From NCBI GenBank assembly GCA_014607495.2, contig CP053156.1, positions 2,728,001 to 2,792,000 of the forward strand: DNA of 64,000 bases, written 5' to 3'. The position numbers and the translations under genes were made by a program. Origin of the DNA: Carposina sasakii. Taxonomy: Eukaryota; Arthropoda; Insecta; Lepidoptera; Carposinidae. Every line of letters starts with the position of its first letter. Position 1 is the first letter of the stretch. Positions 9,561-19,539 of this stretch are shown piece by piece. The notes under the pieces were generated by a model. That model was not told the origin of the DNA. It made no database searches and saw nothing but the letters and a program-made list of their open reading frames with translations.

Positions 9561-9603
9561 GCGGCAACTTGTTTATTTATAGCCGTTACGTTTTTTCAGT
9601 GTG

Positions 9604-9775
9604 TCGTAGGTTGTAGGGTAGTTCTGTTTTCGAATTACCCACTCTGAAATTGTGCGAAGTTGCCAGTACAATAAAAGTACTACATGTGTTAAAAATATAT
9701 CAAAGAATGAAACGTACGAAATGTAATAGTGATCGAACTTCACATAGAAGTTCGTTTGATCATCTAGTATATGTC
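9604..9775. repeat. Right terminal repeat of the minus-strand DIRS copy
   Basis: TCGTAGGTTGTAGGG onward is the complement of 2335-2430 and is also present at 38190-38318. The outermost part (9729-9770) carries the hairpin version of the neighbouring partial copy (1895-1950), not of this element's left end. Confidence 0.65.
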
Positions 9776-10430
9776 GAATTTATAGCGAGAGTGAGCACAT
9801 GGTATTGCCAATGACAGTGCAATAGGAATGATAGCGCTATGTACGTAATGATTCACAGGAAGAATTCTTGGCTTTGCAATTTATTTTGCTTTAGGTAGGT
9901 AATTGTAGTAAGTAGGTACTATTCTGTGATAAATAAGAAATGAAACTAGTATGTAACATGTCCTTCCCCAGATTACCATACTTTAATATTGATTGAAGCT
10001 TTTCAGCTGTAGTGGTTTATTTTCCAATCACGAGAGAATATTTAATTTTATGTATGCCTATGTATGAAAATAAATTAAATCAAAAGGGAAAAGGCTTTGT
10101 TAATCTTGAATAATTTAATTGCAAATACGCTTGTATTTTTGTTATCGTTAATTTTATTAATGATGTGTATCGTACCTTCTGACAGCTGGATTGGCGCACT
10201 TTTTGTTGGTAATGATAGGGTAGAAGCGAAGATCGTGTATCCTATCTGCGGCACTACTTTCTTTATTGTTAAAATTATTTTTAAATGTTTTGTATTTGTT
10301 ATAACTAATATTTTAAAAACAAAAAAGCAATTCATTATTAGATCCTATAGGCTTCAGTACGATGCGCATCTTCCAAAAGACAGGAACTATACCGACATAT
10401 TGTAATTGAGATGTAAATAATAATAATTAT
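9776..10430. other. Unassigned stretch
   Basis: AT-rich sequence. A 102-codon open frame at 10097-10405 is hydrophobic and unrecognised, and an equally open frame lies on the opposite strand, so I do not call it a gene. Confidence 0.3.
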
Positions 10431-10483
10431 ATCTAGATTAAGATCAAGATTAATATATCTAATATTAATCTTGATCGATTAGA
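10431..10483. repeat. Inverted repeat (hairpin)
   Basis: TCTAGATTAAGATCAAGATT is followed after a short loop by AATCTTGATCGATTAGA, giving arms of about 22 bp. AT-rich. It is probably a tiny foldback remnant, with no flanking gene to suggest a terminator. Confidence 0.5.
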
Positions 10484-10856
10484 AATCGGTTGAGTCATTT
10501 AAAAAGCAGGTGTCAGAGAAAAAAAAAACGGTCGTATGTAAATTATCTTGTCCATCACCTATTCCAGGCTGTTTTTAAACACGTCCAATCTGAAGTGACC
10601 GTATATCTAGGTTAAAGCACCTGCCGACCCCCACGTCACAACCTTTGTCACGTTAGGATACTCGAAAACGAACGAAAATAAGTTCCACTGAATTATAGGG
10701 TAAACACAAGGGTAAACAGAACCTTTGAGTTTGCGATAGGGAGTTGAAGTTTCAAATTATTTAATTTCCATATACTAATGCCAATTAGATAGATAATACT
10801 CATTATAATGAGTACATCAATGTGTATGAATTGATTACGCTGATCTATTTCTTAGG
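10484..10856. other. Unassigned stretch
   Basis: No coding signal or repeat recognised. Confidence 0.3.
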
Positions 10857-11097
10857 AATATAGTGGACGCCCGCAACTTCGTCTGCGTGGACTGCAGAAA
10901 AAAAAAATCGAAATTATCTGGGATAAAAATATTTTCCCGGGATAAAAAGTAATCTATGTATTAATCCAGGGTGTCAGCTAATTCCATACCAAATTTTATT
11001 AAAATCGCTCCAGCCGTTTTTACGTGAAAGAGTAACAAACATCCATCTATCCATCCATCCATACTTACAAACTTTCGCGTTTATAATATAAGTAGGA
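10857..11097 (-). mobile_element. Non-autonomous Helitron
   Basis: On the minus strand it begins TCCTACTTATATTATAAACG after an A (11098) and ends near the hairpin CGCAGACGAAGTTGCGGGCG, with a decayed 3' terminus near 10857. Members elsewhere in the window keep CTAG followed by T. Helitrons insert between A and T and have no terminal inverted repeats. Confidence 0.7.
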
Positions 11098-11215
11098 TTG
11101 TATGGAAGAGTGAGATTCATGCAATAATGTACCTACCTACTGTAATGTACGAGTATACCTATAGGACTTGAAGGCCGTAATTTGTTTAACATAAAGAGTG
11201 TTATTACAAAACCGT

Positions 11216-11962
11216 AACTAAAAATATCATGCCGCGTGGTGCCGGCAGAGTAGAATTCGTACCACCCCATGTCTGCCCGTGGGTATCGTACGAGGCGATT
11301 AAGGGTTTCCGGAAGGTGGGCAGCAGCGCCTCCCGTGTTGACAACATAGTCCAAAATACAAACTGCGGTCACCAACCCGCTTGCCCAGTGTGGTGACTAT
11401 GGGCAAATACCCCCCATGGCAGTCTTGTGGCATGCCCTGGGGGAGGCCTACGTCCAGCAGTGGACTGCAATAGGCTGATGATGAACTAAAAATATCAACT
11501 AGTGCGTGCTGCCGGTGATGACCTACGGTGCCGAGACGTGGTCTCTAACAATGTGCCTCATAAAGAAGCTCAGGATCGCACAGCGAGCGATGGAGAGAGC
11601 TATGCTTGGGATTTCTCTGCGTGATCGAATCAGAAATGAGGAGATCCGCAGACGTACAAAGATCACCGACATAGCTCAACGGTCCAGCAAGTTGAAGTGG
11701 TAATGGGCAGGGCACATAGCTCGAAGAACTGATGGCCGATGGAGTCGGAAAGTTCTAGAGTGGATACCACGTATCGGCAAACGCAGCGTGGGAAGGCCAC
11801 CCGCAAGGTAGACGTACGACCTGGCTAAGGTTGCGGGCGTCGGTTGGATGCAGGCTGCTTCCGACCGGTCGGAGTGGAGGTTGTTGGGGGAGGCCTATGT
11901 CCAACAGTGGACTTCTTAGGGCTGTAAATGATGATGATGATGATGATGAACTAATAATATCA
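11216..11962 (+). mobile_element. Two RTE-type insertions at one target, with three target copies
   Basis: AACTAAAAATATCA occurs at 11216-11229 and 11484-11497; AACTAATAATATCA occurs at 11949-11962. The first insert (11230-11483) is a non-coding LINE/SINE 3' end containing GGGGGAGGCCTACGTCCAGC. The second (11498-11948) is a 5'-truncated LINE. Both end in TGATGATGA. This is direct evidence of serial target-primed insertion. Confidence 0.85.
11498..11948 (+). pseudogene. RTE-type LINE C-terminal fragment
   Basis: Reads LPVMTYGAETWSLTMCLIKK and continues with RAMERAMLGISLRDRIRNEEI, ending at a TAA where related elements continue with a W-AGH-ARR segment. Fragments of that continuation are visible in shifted frames (11705-11880), ending in the shared GGAGGCCTATGTCCAACAGTG block and a TGA microsatellite. 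This is the thumb and C-terminal region of an RT from a non-LTR element of RTE type. It is 5'-truncated, with at least one nonsense or frameshift. Confidence 0.75.
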
Positions 11963-12072
11963 TTTCAGGAATTCTAGTAAAAATTACATAGGTAACACAT
12001 AAAATATTTTAAAGTTATTTAAAATAGATCAATACAGTTGTTATAGTAATAATCTTACTAGCTATGCTTCTA

Positions 12073-12332
12073 CAGGGTGTAACAAAAAGGGTATGTTAAG
12101 CGAAAAGCTATGCAAATAGCCCGCTATAGAGAACCTCTCTATAAAATTTGAGACTCGAAATCACATGTTTATTTTTCAAGATTGTATGAAAATTCCTGAG
12201 ACATTTAAGAATTCTCCATACTATCTGGAAAAATAAACATGTGATTTCGAGTCTCAAATTTTGTAGAGAGGTTCTCTATAGTGGGCTATTTACATAGCTT
12301 TTCGCTTAACATACCCTTTTTGTTACACCCTG
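12073..12332. mobile_element. Near-perfect foldback MITE
   Basis: A 260-bp palindrome. The left arm starts CAGGGTGTAACAAAAAGGG and the right arm ends CCCTTTTTGTTACACCCTG, with about 110 bp of near-identical arms and a short centre. The CAGGGTGT ends fit a Tc1/mariner-type MITE. A decayed relative lies at 22175-22412. Confidence 0.85.
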
Positions 12333-13323
12333 TGCGTCAAGCACGAACCGCTTAACGTGATCGTTATCGTATTCACTTACGATTCGATAACGATAACTAT
12401 ATTATGTTGGCAGCATGAAACTATACTAGACTACTATCGTGGACACGATTGTAATACGATGCTATAGTAACCTTGGCCGGATTCAGGAGAACAAGATGGA
12501 TGTAAGCGCGTTCATAAAACTGTGAAACATCATTGTGGTTTACAAAAAATAATAATAAAAAACGACTTTATTGTTACCATATTTATTAAATAATGATAAT
12601 CTTTTAACTATCACAGTAATCTAAACTAAATATTTCGTTTTAATTTATCGTTACAACACTTAAAACATAGTAATTAAAGTGGGTATTTATCGACATGGTC
12701 CGACCCATAAAATAAAATTGAACGAACCTAATTTATCAATGTCAACTCTACATAAACAAAACCTCTCTCAATAACAAAAACTTGTAGTTTCAAGTGGAAT
12801 TCTAGTGAAATCTAGAGTGCAATATGTTGGTTGTGCATGTGCAAGCAATTCATAACAGGGTCTGCAATGAAAAGTTCCTTATTATTGATTTCTAAACCAT
12901 CTTACGATGAGGACTAAGTTGTATACGAGTAACACTAACACAGTTTGTTATGATGGCGGATTTTATGGAGAGGTGAGTTCTTTTCTTTCTACTTTAAATA
13001 TTGTATCTAAGTGATAATCGAAACTTATTCTTGTATTGTTTTTGCGCAGAAATGGTGATTTAGTGAAGCCCATAGGCGCGGGGCGGTCCAAGAGGTCGAC
13101 AGTAGGCAACGAATAAATGGCGAGAACGATCCATCAAGGATCCATCTATGCACCCAAGAACCTAAGGAAAACCATATTGGTTATAAAACCGTACAAAATG
13201 TAATCATTATACAACAAAAAATAAAATTTAGAGAATGTAAAATAAGATTCTTACTTTTGCCTTATGAGATCTCTTTCAGCTCTAGTAGTAGCAAATTTCT
13301 TTGTGTAGGAAATCATATTATAA

Positions 13324-13507
13324 AACAAAGATACCCCGCTATCTCTGTCCCTATGTATGCTTAGATCTTTAAAACTACGCAACTATTTGGTTTATTTAAT
13401 AGATAGAGTGATTCAAAGGGAAGGTTTATATGTATAACTTGGGACCAAACCCCGTTTCGCACGGGTGCAATGCCTTCTCACGCAGACGAAGTCGCGGGCG
13501 GCCGCTA
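13324..13507 (+). mobile_element. Helitron 3' portion
   Basis: Starts near AGATACCCCGCTATCTCTGT and ends with hairpin CGCAGACGAAGTCGCGGGCG then CCGCTAG before T. The 5' terminus is not clear. Confidence 0.6.
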
Positions 13508-13561
13508 GTACTAAATAATATGTAAGTATCTAAAGATATTTTTAGGGTACTATATATCTTA

Positions 13562-13790
13562 CTAGTGGACGCTCGCGATTTCGTCCGCGTGCAGGTACTG
13601 CAGAAAAATCAAAATTTCGAAATTATCCGGGTTTAAATTTTTTTCCATCTATAAAAAATGGCCTATGTCCTTTCTCAGGTTCTAGACTACATGTGTACCA
13701 AGTTTCATTCAAATCGATTCAGTAGTTTCTGAGTGAAAGCGAGACAAACAGACATAGCTACTTTCGCATTTATAAGTGCCCTTTCATATC
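13562..13790 (-). mobile_element. Non-autonomous Helitron
   Basis: The 3' end (minus strand) is the CGCGGACGAAATCGCGAGCG hairpin followed by TCCACTAG and T. The interior matches other members (ATTATCCGGG, ATCGATTCAGTAGTTTCTGA). It sits 55 bp from the oppositely oriented Helitron 3' end at 13507. Confidence 0.65.
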
Positions 13791-14239
13791 CATAAAATAT
13801 TCTTCATCTTCTCTAAAATCATTGATTGACCAAACACCACCAGAGGAAGTATAACTACAGAAAGGTTTCTTGATAACATATATATAATTTTCTAGCACTA
13901 AAATTTACTAAATTATCATTAAATAAATAATTTTATAGCCCACAACAATCGAAACGATAGTTCTCTCACTGAAAAATTCTCGGTGAGTGATAATACGATA
14001 CTTAGCTGTCGAATAAAACGATACGATCTGTCAAAAATGTGTTCGTGCTGCCGATTTCATACTTTAGCTATAGTAAACTCTATCATTACGATAACACGAT
14101 GAAACGTCAATTGTTCGTGCTATTGAATTTTAGTTCCTCAAACGACCGTAGCGGCGCTGTTATGGTATTCATACAAAATTATACGATTACGTTTACTATA
14201 ACGATAACGATAATTATTCGTGCTTGAGGCACTGTATAT

Positions 14240-15240
14240 GTAACTATGTAATTTTTTCTGTTCTTATCACCAATCAATGTACCTACTAAGTAACCGCAAA
14301 AGCCCTGATTAAACATACATGTGGGACAGGAATACACGTGTTCAGGATTTCCAATTTTCTGTGAAGTTACGGCTGTGGTTACGGATTCGATCGACTAATT
14401 CACATAGAAGGAATCGACACTCAATATGTATCATTATGTGTCTTGGGCAATTGACTTACTTAAAAATACCAACAAAACGTAGAGAAAATGTTTACAAATA
14501 TTTACATTCTTACGATAGGTATCCAACTTATTAATGTACTTAGGCTTAATTCGTGTTAGGTGCTACAACTTTATACCACAGTAGCGACTAGACGACATTA
14601 AAATGTCTTTTAGAATTTAAATAACGTACTTCTTAGCAACTTAGACTAAATATAAAGCCAATTTATCCCATGCATCGCAATATCAATCACTTTTATAGAA
14701 TAGAATAGTGTTTTATTTGAAAGTTACAGATACACGGACAGAAGCAAGATAGTAGAAATAGGGTAGAAATACTTTTCTTTAGAATATTTCAATCACTTGC
14801 CTAAAACACAATACCAACTACATAATTATGTTCAATGAATAAATGTTAGCTTCCCTTTGTATCTCACTGATTTGGAACCAAATTATTGCGTGTTTTGATA
14901 ACCTACAGATGTTTGTTGTTCACCCCTAAATAACAATAAACTGGAGCTTGGCATTTAAAACAATAGCACCGTTTCCATACATTTATTAAGCAAGCGCTTC
15001 ATTATGCACGACGAAGTGTAATAAATAATGTGAAGCACGCATAAATTGTTGAAGATTTTACAACACTCCTTTTAAGTTCGGTCTTGCAGACTCTTGCATA
15101 ATGTATTAGGTAAGTAGATATAAGCTGGTTACCGAGGGTCCGCTCACGTGGGTTACATAAAAACTAAAATATCAAGTTAGTCATCCGACAGAGTCGTATG
15201 AATAGAAGACATCGTCTGTACAATTATTCCTTATATTTAA
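14240..15240. other. Unassigned stretch
   Basis: No gene, RNA or clear repeat recognised in about 1 kb. Confidence 0.3.
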
Positions 15241-15249
15241 GTACTTTAA

Positions 15250-16070
15250 TTTTTCTTTATTCTTTATTCTTTATTGCACATACACAAAAAGAAATATGGC
15301 ATACAACATTAAAGAAGAGATGCATGTACATGGCAAGCTTATCTCTACCAGAGATCTCTTCCAGCAAGCCAAGCAAGTAAAGAGAAATTGTTAACAACAG
15401 GGTAACATGTGCAATTAAACAAATTCTAAGAAACTACAAAACTACATTAAGAAAAAAAGGAGAAAAAACAAATGACAGCATATTCATATAATGGACAGGT
15501 AGTGATCCTTCAGCTTTTCCCTAAATGTGCCAACAGTGTGACAATCTCTAACCGTGTGGGGTAATTCATTCCAGAGCTTAACCGCCCGAACCGAGAAAGA
15601 ATACCCAAAAGCCCCAGAATTAAATCGGGGAGTTTGTAGCAGTGATGCCGTATTGGATCGGAGAGGCCGATCTCTTGAAAAGAGATATTTAAAGCGATCA
15701 CTGAGATATAACGGAGAAAAACGATAATTTTAAGTTTTAAAAAGGAGTGTTAATAGATGAGTATTCCGGCGAAAACGAATCGGGAGCCATTATAACTCTT
15801 TACGAAAGTGAGATACGTGATCAAATTTACGTAGTCCGTATATAAATCGGATACCTAAATTCTGTAGACGTTCGAGTTTATTTAGCAGCTCCTCATTGGC
15901 GTCGAGATAGCAAACATCCGCATAATCAATAAGAGGGAGAATAAGGGTCTGGGCAAGACTTATTTTAGTTTTAAAAGGCAGAAAGTTCTGAAGACGCTTA
16001 AGCGAATGAAAGGATGAGTGCACCCTCCTACTTACTTCGCCAACCTGAGCTGTCCACGACATTGATATTT
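15250..16070 (-). pseudogene. Jockey/CR1-like LINE, 3' fragment
   Basis: The minus-strand frame at 15790-16062 reads VSRRVHSSFHSLKRLQNFLP, then KISLAQTLILPLIDYADVC and LEKLQNLGIRFIYGLRKFDH-like sequence. This is the region after the RT catalytic core in jockey/CR1-like non-LTR elements. A further piece is open at 15510-15701 in another frame. The 3' end is a GAATAAAGAATAAAGAA tail at about 15250-15275. 5'-truncated and frameshifted. Confidence 0.75.
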
Positions 16071-16079
16071 TTCATTGTA

Positions 16080-17055
16080 AGTAAATACAAACAAAAAATA
16101 GAAACGGTAAATCATGCAAAAAAAAATAAGGGCGATTTTATTCAGTTTTTTACATAAACTCTTATAGTGGGCCGGCCATGTTTGAAACTAGTAACATTTT
16201 GTAAACTGATAAAGACAGACTGATCTAAACTGATACAGACAGTTAAAATATGATAAACTATTAGGATTTATAGATATTATTTCTTGTTTCTCATTAAAAC
16301 GTAAAACAAATTATTTTCACGGCGCAAGGCAAACTTATACCTACCTACATTTATTTTGTAGTGAAATAAAGCATCAAATTAGGGACTTTACGGGAGTTCG
16401 GAAGTACAAAAAATAATTAAGTTTGGTGTTGTAATTTAGCGACTGGGAGTCTCGAGGGATTTTTTTTTCATTCAAAATCTGTTTGATGAAGGATTAACCT
16501 AGGATTGAGCAAAAAAGTGGAAGTAAATAATATTTCGTCAAAGCAAAAAATCCGTTCGTGAATCCCTTTTTCACGTCATTTCGAAAAGCAATCACTTCCT
16601 TTTGTGACGTCCTAAGGAGGTATTTCCGGATATCCATACGGGTACGTAAATAATGGGAATTGTAGATTTGGTCAGAAGTGGCACCATGTGGTTCTATCGG
16701 CCCTTGGTGCTCTGCCTACCCCGTAAGTGATAAAGGCGTAATTATATCTATGTAAAGATTACGTGCCGTCCACGGCGGTCGCATGTCTGAAATATCTAGA
16801 GGTTTCAAACCAGGATAAATGTTTCAGCAGGTAAGTAATTTTAGATGTTTACTTGCTACTGGGCGTCTTCTTAAACCAGATATATTTTCAACGCTAAGCC
16901 ATCAATCACTGTAATAAATGTGAAGGAGTATATTACTCGGATCGTGGCAGGTTCAATTAGTTGGTGAAAATAAGTTCATAGGAAGTACTCGTATAATCCG
17001 AACCACTCGGGAATATAAAGTAGAATCACATTTCGTGAATGTTTTTGAGCTTAGA
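16080..17055. other. Mostly unassigned, with one dispersed LINE/SINE-tail repeat
   Basis: The block 16670-16750 (GTGGCACCATGTGGTTCTAT ... TAAAGGCGTAATTATAT) recurs at 54125-54200, so it is an interspersed repeat 3' end. The remainder shows nothing recognisable. Confidence 0.45.
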
Positions 17056-17059
17056 TTCA

Positions 17060-17275
17060 AAGGTTGTCGCTGTGCTATCGCGACTCCGTCCGTGTGGACT
17101 GCAGAAAAAACGAAATGTCGAAATTAACCGGGATAAAAACATTTTCCCGGGTTAAAAAGTAGCCTATATGTTAAGTGGAACCTGTCATAATATATTCCTG
17201 AAAACTGAATCGAAATCGGTCCAGCCGTTTCTGACATTAGCGTGCGCAAACATCGATCCGTTACAATTTTATTAT
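17060..17275 (-). mobile_element. Helitron remnant
   Basis: Contains the CACACGGACGGAGTCGCGAT hairpin region, CCGGGATAAAAACATTTTCC, and the subfamily block CGATCCGTTACAATTTTATT shared with 22870-23065. The 3' CTAG is lost. It abuts the MITE starting at 17277. Confidence 0.6.
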
Positions 17276-17276
17276 A

Positions 17277-17660
17277 CAGGATGTTTTTTTGTGGCCACCT
17301 TTAACGAAGGGTACGTACTCTATACATCAAATAAAGTAAGTTTATGCCAAAAAAAATGCTGGGAAAAAAAATTTTTTTTTTTGAAAATTTTTTTTAAATT
17401 CCTTGATCGTGCGAAATTTATAGTGTCTAGTGTTTATGTTAGTTTTTTTATAGACATATATTAATTATTTTTCGTGAAAAAATCCTGCTACGCGCGTCTA
17501 TGTGCATTTATGCAGAAAAACGCAGTCTATTTACTCAACTTTGGACCCTAATATTTTGGAAACCAGACACTTCCCAGGTATGCTTCTATGGAGAAAAATG
17601 ATCGTGATGATGAGGAGATTCCGTAGTTTTCGGGAACGTTGACGACCAAAAATCACCCTG
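17277..17660. mobile_element. TA-flanked MITE (CAGGATG...CACCCTG family)
   Basis: 384 bp with ends CAGGATGTTTTTTTGTGGCC and the complement of CAGGGTGATTTTTGGTCG, flanked by TA. Other copies are at 24479-25007, 47574-47945 and 61239-61703. An empty site for the last copy confirms TA duplication. Non-coding, T-rich centre. Confidence 0.8.
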
Positions 17661-17664
17661 TATG

Positions 17665-17765
17665 TATAGATAGATATAATAGATAGAAGAAGATAGATAG
17701 AAGATATAGAAGATAGATAGAAGAAGAAGATAGAATAGATATAGATAGATAGATATAGAAGATAG
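17665..17765. repeat. GATA/AGAAGATA microsatellite
   Basis: Irregular tandem of TAGATAGA and AGAAGATAGA words directly after a MITE end. Confidence 0.85.
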
Positions 17766-17769
17766 GTAA

Positions 17770-18755
17770 TTTAATTTAAAAGTTTATAAAAAAATTAAAA
17801 TTAAATGCCATTTATCAAGTCAACTGATAGATATCCTTCCGTCAGATAAGTATTTCTATAAAGATACGGAAAGACCTGAAGACGGATCGGTTGTTTTCCC
17901 TCGTATTTTAAAGAAGTTATTTTACACCTGTATTTACATTTACATAAAAGTTTACTGCTGCCTATGTAGAACTAAAACTCTGTTGCGAGCCGAATACAAA
18001 GCTGTGATTTTCTTTATGATATAGGGAGCATTGAACTTTGTATATAATTTTCAGGATGTTGTAAAGGTATAATAAACATTTATCTTATTTTTATGTGTAA
18101 TGTGTTCTTTTACAAGGCTTTATAACATATAATAAGCGAAAGATATACGGAAACTTGGCACGTTTCGACGGGACGAAATTTATCTTTTATTAATGGAAAT
18201 GAATGTACTTCAATAAAGTTTAGAAATTGTACGGAAGAAAATCATGATTCAAAGTCATATTTTATAAAGAGGAATGCCCAGAAACCATTAGTAAATTAGG
18301 CCCTCGGTGCACAGACATTAAATTATACGCAAACAATACTACGTAACGTCATAAAACAATTGTGGAAGAGCTTAACAAAAAACCTGGTAAACAAAATATT
18401 TTTGTATTTTACAAGAAACTTTGTACAAAACGAACGATGCGTAAATAACAGACTATACGTGATAACGCTTTCTTTTGATATGATTAAAACATTATTGAAT
18501 AAACCTAAGAGAAACAATAATGTATTAGGTTGAACTGCTATTTATTGCATACCCAGATAATCATAAATCGAATCGATTGATTTTCGAATCGATTAACTTG
18601 TCTCCGATCAAATTGTAAGGAAAACACTGATGACTTATTTCGCATCGTTTTAGTGTTTTTTACATTTATTTAAAATATCTCCAATTTGCATTGGGTAATG
18701 ACACAGATATGATAATACTATAGTGTAATGAGCACTGCCAAAAATAAAATACATA
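17770..18755. other. Unassigned stretch
   Basis: AT-rich, only short scattered frames, no recognisable repeat. Confidence 0.3.
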
Positions 18756-18757
18756 TA

Positions 18758-19528
18758 CAGGGTGTAGGTGACAGCCAGGAAAATACTGAAATGGTGAACA
18801 AGTATCACTGTGTTGAGTTATATGTCAGTGTTTTTACTCGCAGGAAAAGTATTTTTAATTTGATTATCTTTGCTTTCCGCGCCAATTGCATCGGGCGATC
18901 CTGCGACTTGTTAAATGGACTTATTTGTTATTGTGTGATACAATGCTGTTTTTTGGATCACTTTTGACTCTTCGTTAGGGTTGATAAATTATTGGAACTT
19001 TTTTGAGGACAATTTTTTTTTTGAAAATCATCTATTGGTAAAAATTTTGTTTAAAATTATCTATGGCCTAATTATTTATTTATTTATTTGACATATTTAC
19101 AGGACATAAATATTACATCTTATTATATTTTTTTTAACTGTAACCTTACTTATCTACATCCAAATTACAAATATGCATCATCATTCAAACTAAATTAAAT
19201 CAAGTCCAATTAAATCAAATTAAACTAAATTAGATTAAATTAAATTAAACCAAATCAAACTAAATCAAATTAAATTAAATAAAATAAAATCAAATTAAAG
19301 TAAGTTAAATTAAGGACAATCAAAAAATTTTACAGCAGCACATCCCTCCAAGACCTAGCCGCGTTATTGAAGATATCCAAACCTAAAGGTCTTTCGCGCT
19401 TGTTAAAACCATCTTGCATACGGTATAGTGGGTTATATAATTAAACGAACCAAACTATTTTCTTGCAAAAAAAAATCATGGTCTGAAGTCACCATATCAA
19501 TATTTATCTGGCTGTCACAAACACTCTG
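18758..19528. mobile_element. CAGGGTGT MITE interrupted by a LINE fragment
   Basis: The left end CAGGGTGTAGGTGACAGCCA is matched by the complement of the right end (ACACTCTG ... GGCTGTCACAAAC). Inverted arms of about 42 bp include CTGAAATGGTG and its counterpart, with TA on both sides. A LINE 3' fragment lies inside. Confidence 0.7.
19065..19437 (-). mobile_element. LINE 3' end with C-terminal coding remnant
   Basis: On the minus strand 19340-19435 reads GLDIFNNAARSWRDVLL and stop, a typical non-LTR C-terminus. A 3' tail follows, built of TTTAATTTGATT-like words. It is inserted in the MITE at 18758-19528 and is 5'-truncated. Confidence 0.6.
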
Positions 19529-19539
19529 TATTTAATGTT

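Larger units (their letters stand above)
7063..9601. mobile_element. CACTA-like DNA transposon (CACTG ends), inserted in the DIRS copy
   Basis: Termini are CACTGAAAAA at 7063 and its complement TTTTTTCAGTG ending at 9601, flanked by a TG duplication (7061-7062 and 9602-9603). The sister DIRS copy has the uninterrupted site AATAGTGTCGTAGG, so the ends are certain. CACTG ends, a 2-bp duplication and dense subterminal repeats (variants of AGTAACTTGGCTA) fit animal EnSpm/CACTA-like elements. Chapaev-type elements also start CACTG but give 4-bp duplications. No complete transposase is present, so it is non-autonomous or decayed. Confidence 0.8.
2201..9775 (-). mobile_element. DIRS-like retrotransposon, minus strand, split by a CACTA-like insertion
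   Basis: Order on the minus strand: right terminal repeat, short gag exon, intron with tandem array, gag exon 2, RT/RNase H, methyltransferase-like region, tyrosine recombinase, internal complementary region and left inverted repeat. Removing the insertion at 7063-9601 leaves about 5.0 kb. The sequence at 2310-2460 is the exact complement of the block formed by joining 7024-7062 to 9604-9710. This is the inverted/internal-complementary repeat logic of DIRS elements and independently proves where the insertion sits. Nonsense changes, a large RT deletion and a gag frameshift make it inactive. Confidence 0.85.
12333..14231. mobile_element. Possible TIR element adjoining the foldback MITE
   Basis: GTGCGTCAAGCACGAA at the left and the complement of GTGCCTCAAGCACGAA at the right (about 14216-14231) bracket about 1.9 kb. 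Both ends are followed inwards by CGATAACGATAA-type repeats. No transposase frame is seen. The region 12480-13320 within it is non-coding and otherwise unassigned. Boundaries are tentative. Confidence 0.4.

Noticed and set aside
10097..10405. 102-codon hydrophobic open frame
   Set aside because: The opposite strand is equally open, there are no recognisable motifs, and the AT-rich composition easily gives hydrophobic codons.
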